Positions 61,785-64,000 of a DNA stretch of 64,000 nucleotides are shown here, piece by piece. A program made the translations under genes and the position numbers. Numbering within the stretch: the first letter of the stretch is position 1; every line of letters starts with the position of its first letter. The DNA is from Lentisphaerae bacterium GWF2_38_69 (lineage in GTDB: Bacteria; Verrucomicrobiota; Lentisphaeria; Victivallales; GWF2-38-69), in assembly GCA_001803205.1 (NCBI GenBank), contig MHBE01000011.1:1-64000 (forward strand). The letters are read 5' to 3'. A model generated the notes under the pieces. The model saw nothing but the letters and a program-made list of their open reading frames with translations, was not told the origin of the DNA and ran no database searches.

Positions 61785-61822
61785 TTTATTTATAGTTAAA
61801 TATCTTAAGAAGGAAGATTAAC

Positions 61823-62080
61823 ATGAAAAAAATAATTGCTTTGTTCCTGGTTCTGTTTTTAACTGTTCTTTTATCTTCATGTAATTCTGATGAGAATGAA
61901 CCCAGACCGTATGATCCGCTTTCGACTGCTGAAATGTCGGGAACATCTGATGCTTCCAACCCCGAAGCAAAATACCTTCTTGAAACAAGTGATTCTGGGA
62001 TGGTAGGATATGCAAATTTCCAGGATGCTTTGAGTGATACAACATATACAAAGAGCCCCATTCCTCTTAAGAATAAATAG
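61823..62080 (+). CDS. Small lipoprotein, unknown function
   Basis: 85 residues. IIALFLVLFLTVLLSSCNSD is a lipoprotein signal with lipobox LSSC. The mature region is short, acidic and Ser/Asp-rich (DENEPRPYDPLSTAEMSG) and probably disordered. No family is recognised. A promoter and an AAGGAAG site support expression. Confidence 0.7.
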   Translation: MKKIIALFLVLFLTVLLSSCNSDENEPRPYDPLSTAEMSGTSDASNPEAKYLLETSDSGMVGYANFQDALSDTTYTKSPIPLKNK

Positions 62081-62133
62081 GCACAAAATTTGATTTTCTA
62101 TTTTTAAACTAATCTGGAAAGCGTGGATTTAAG

Positions 62134-63318
62134 TTATTCTGGCGTTCCGTCTTTTATATCGAACTTCCTGGAACCTGTTATAAGGCTTAGTATTTCGCTG
62201 CTTACAGGTGGACAACCCTGAATATACGGGCATTTTGATTTGTGAGATGAGGTGCAGTTACCTATGCAGAGTGTATTATCAGGCAGGGTCTTATGCCCCT
62301 TGCCTATGGCGATATTGAGTTTTCCGTCCTGGCAATATTCAAGAATAGAAGTGCCATATTGTTTGAGAAAAAGATAAAGGGAAGATTGGCAGGCGCTGCA
62401 TGAGTTCTTGTCAAAGACAGTGATATTTGGATATTCCAGAACAAGATCTTTTGGGGGTAGAGCAAATTGAATTATATATTTTTCCCAGTCAGAAGGGATA
62501 ATTTCAGTTCCTTCAAGACCCAGGGTTGTTCTATTAAACTGAGCTCCTAATTTTAGATGTGGAACTTTTTCAGGGTCAATTCCCATAATGTGACATGCGA
62601 CGGCATCGGTTTTGAAAGGATTAAAGCCTGCAATAACCATATTCATCGGTTTGGCAGTGCCTGCGCTGGGCCCCATCCCTTCCATGCAGATGGTTCCATC
62701 TATCAGGGCGAAATCCGGTTTAAGTATCGTTGACATATCTGCTATAGCTACATCAATAGGTTTGTCCTCAAATCCTGCAATTTCAGGAAACATGTGAAGG
62801 AGGACTTTGCTTCGAGCCCAGAGGCATCCTTTCATATTTTTAATTGACAGGGTTACTCCAGTGTGCATATGGGTTTTTATTACAGGGATTGAAACAATAA
62901 AATCGAATTCAGATACCTTTTTACAAAGTTTTATGCTTTTCAAAACCTTTGCATTCGGAATTTCTTTAATTATTGGCTTATCCGCATCCATGTCGAAAAG
63001 TGGACAGTTTCGCTCTTTTGCGATTTTCGCGATACCTGTAATGTCAAAGGCTTCCATTGTATTTACCCCTGAGATGGGACTTTCTCCGACAGCGGCTATT
63101 ACGCCAAATTTACGGAAAAAGTCAATGGCTCCTGCGATTACTTCAGGATGAGTTGTTATGCCTTTTTCATACGAGGCAATACGCCCTGCATTTGGTTTAA
63201 GCAGAACTTTTTTTCCTTTTAAAAAGCTGAAGTCAAAATGAGAAAGCACTTCGAGAGTATTCTCATAAGGCTCTTTCCCCCTAGAAATAACTATTTTATT
63301 GATACTGCTTTGAATCAT
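62134..63318 (-). CDS. DUF362-family protein with cysteine-rich C-terminus
   Basis: 394 residues. The DUF362 core is visible as LKGKKVLLKPNAGRIASYEK, HPEVIAGAIDFFRKFG, VSIPVIKTHMHTGVTLSIKN and MKGCLWARSKVLLHMFP. The family's usual C-terminal ferredoxin is replaced by an unusual cysteine set (CSAC, then CIGNC, CPYIQGC), possibly an Fe-S site. The enzymatic role of the family is unknown. It is common in anaerobes. No operon partner is clear: 245 bases separate it from the next gene. Confidence 0.85.
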   Translation of the reverse strand: MIQSSINKIVISRGKEPYENTLEVLSHFDFSFLKGKKVLLKPNAGRIASYEKGITTHPEVIAGAIDFFRKFGVIAAVGESPISGVNTMEAFDITGIAKIAKERNCPLFDMDADKPIIKEIPNAKVLKSIKLCKKVSEFDFIVSIPVIKTHMHTGVTLSIKNMKGCLWARSKVLLHMFPEIAGFEDKPIDVAIADMSTILKPDFALIDGTICMEGMGPSAGTAKPMNMVIAGFNPFKTDAVACHIMGIDPEKVPHLKLGAQFNRTTLGLEGTEIIPSDWEKYIIQFALPPKDLVLEYPNITVFDKNSCSACQSSLYLFLKQYGTSILEYCQDGKLNIAIGKGHKTLPDNTLCIGNCTSSHKSKCPYIQGCPPVSSEILSLITGSRKFDIKDGTPE

Positions 63319-63563
63319 AATTTACTTGCAAAGGTTTGCCTTCAGCTACACATGACTGAAGAGTAATAGCAAATGAGTGAAGAAACAGAAATAATAGAAT
63401 TCGTTTTCTAAATTGTTTTTTATTCTGTGAAAGCATCAGACTGCTCCATAGTAATTATTTCTCTGGCTAAAAAGAATTTATAAAGGATGTTATTACAAAA
63501 ACAATAGAGCATCTGCTGTTTTAACGGAGAGACTTCTAAAATGAAATATGCAGATGTTCATGT

Positions 63564-64000
63564 TTATGTATTCGGATAATTTGTCCAGCAGCTATCCATT
63601 TCATATGCTTGAACTTCGACTGCAACATCGGGGGAACCATAAATAGATATTTTTTCTTCACCAGAATTGCTGTTACAAGGAAGAGGCGCGGAGAGAACTT
63701 CGTAGTCAATAGGCTTACCTTTGTCTGATGCTGTGAAAAATATTTCCATAGATGAACCGTCGAGGAGGATGTTTAATGACAAAGAATCACACTCTCCAGG
63801 AAGAGCAAAACTAATTATTTTTCCTTCTGAGACAGTTAGAGTTCCTTTATTAAAACACACATCTGTATTATTGATTTTTAATCCGAAAGTAGATTCTGAA
63901 ATATTTTTAGAACTGAATGTTGTTTGTATAGCAAGGTGCAAGTTACTAATGCCTTCTAAATTTTGAGCTTTATCGGAATCGCTAAATTTGCATGAAATTG
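63564..64000 (-). CDS. C-terminal part of a GH32-like glycoside hydrolase (cut by window edge)
   Basis: About 145 residues remain and the start is beyond the right edge. The frame is open to base 64000 and the first complete codons read ISCKFSDSDKAQN. The sequence FGLKINNTDVCFNKGTLTV and LSLNILLDGSSMEIFF follow the beta-sandwich of the GH32 C-terminal domain (compare the VDRSSVEIF word in levanases and invertases). The catalytic five-blade propeller is not in view, so sucrose or fructan activity is an inference from this domain only. A later end SCWTNYPNT is unremarkable. Confidence 0.65.
   Translation of the reverse strand, partial: ISCKFSDSDKAQNLEGISNLHLAIQTTFSSKNISESTFGLKINNTDVCFNKGTLTVSEGKIISFALPGECDSLSLNILLDGSSMEIFFTASDKGKPIDYEVLSAPLPCNSNSGEEKISIYGSPDVAVEVQAYEMDSCWTNYPNT

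Noticed and set aside
1-64000. tRNA, rRNA or complete insertion sequence
   Set aside because: I looked in all gaps longer than 100 bases and saw no cloverleaf, rRNA word or transposase with terminal repeats that I could support.

Overview
The window reads as an AT-rich (by eye about 40% G+C), Gram-negative-type bacterial chromosome. The signs are lipobox lipoproteins, an ExbB/ExbD proton channel pair, signal peptides, and DapF/DapA for meso-diaminopimelate. The metabolism hinted at is anaerobic: a multi-subunit NAD-linked formate dehydrogenase of the NuoE/NuoF/FdhA kind and hydrogenase maturation genes hypE, hypA and hypB. No 16S rRNA or other strong marker is present, so the phylum is open. 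An uncultivated fermentative lineage (for example Riflebacteria-like) is only a guess.

Layout. 0.3-7.2 kb: formate dehydrogenase operon, split by a YhcG/DUF1016 nuclease gene that carries one in-frame stop, and followed by a relic of a second fdhA 3' end. 7.2-18.7 kb: a type III-B CRISPR-Cas locus in the order cmr2-cmr3-cmr4-cmr5-cmr6-cmr1, then a four-helix-bundle protein, a frameshifted Card1/Can2-like CARF nuclease, cas1, cas2, a TIGR02710-type CARF-HEPN protein and a short 4-repeat array with a decayed tail. Seven copies of a short TTCCTG...CATTCC hairpin element punctuate this locus. 18.9-21.6 kb: glutamate-cysteine ligase plus an ATP-grasp ligase, a probable thiol pathway. 21.7-27.8 kb: a truncated ATPase-type regulator, hypEAB, a BRO/DinD-like protein, a 2-hydroxyacid dehydrogenase and truB.

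27.8-32.5 kb (minus strand): corA, a hotdog thioesterase and xylB, preceded by recN. 32.6-35.5 kb: small lipoproteins, a STAS protein and a zone of at least three decayed genes. 35.6-46.5 kb (minus strand): a compact seven-gene run (giant TPR protein, ExbB, ExbD, a membrane beta-propeller protein, a YwqK-like protein, two paralogous DUF11-type lipoproteins) ending in a strong hairpin terminator. It looks like one proton-motive-force-linked envelope system. 46.6-64 kb: mostly housekeeping genes (glycosyltransferase, phosphoglucomutase, CD39-like apyrase, glutamine amidotransferase, dapF, dapA, ligA, NUDIX, glycerophosphodiesterase, DEAD helicase, ABC-F ATPase, DUF362 protein) and the C-terminal end of a GH32-like protein at the right edge. 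A 30-residue histone-H1-like gene lies at 50.6 kb.

The CRISPR module is internally coherent. Cmr2 keeps its cyclase GGDD motif, so it should make cyclic oligoadenylates, and two CARF proteins are present to sense them. One of the two is currently broken. The most unusual signals are the hairpin element family with covarying stems, the in-register decay of the CRISPR array and the seven-gene envelope operon.
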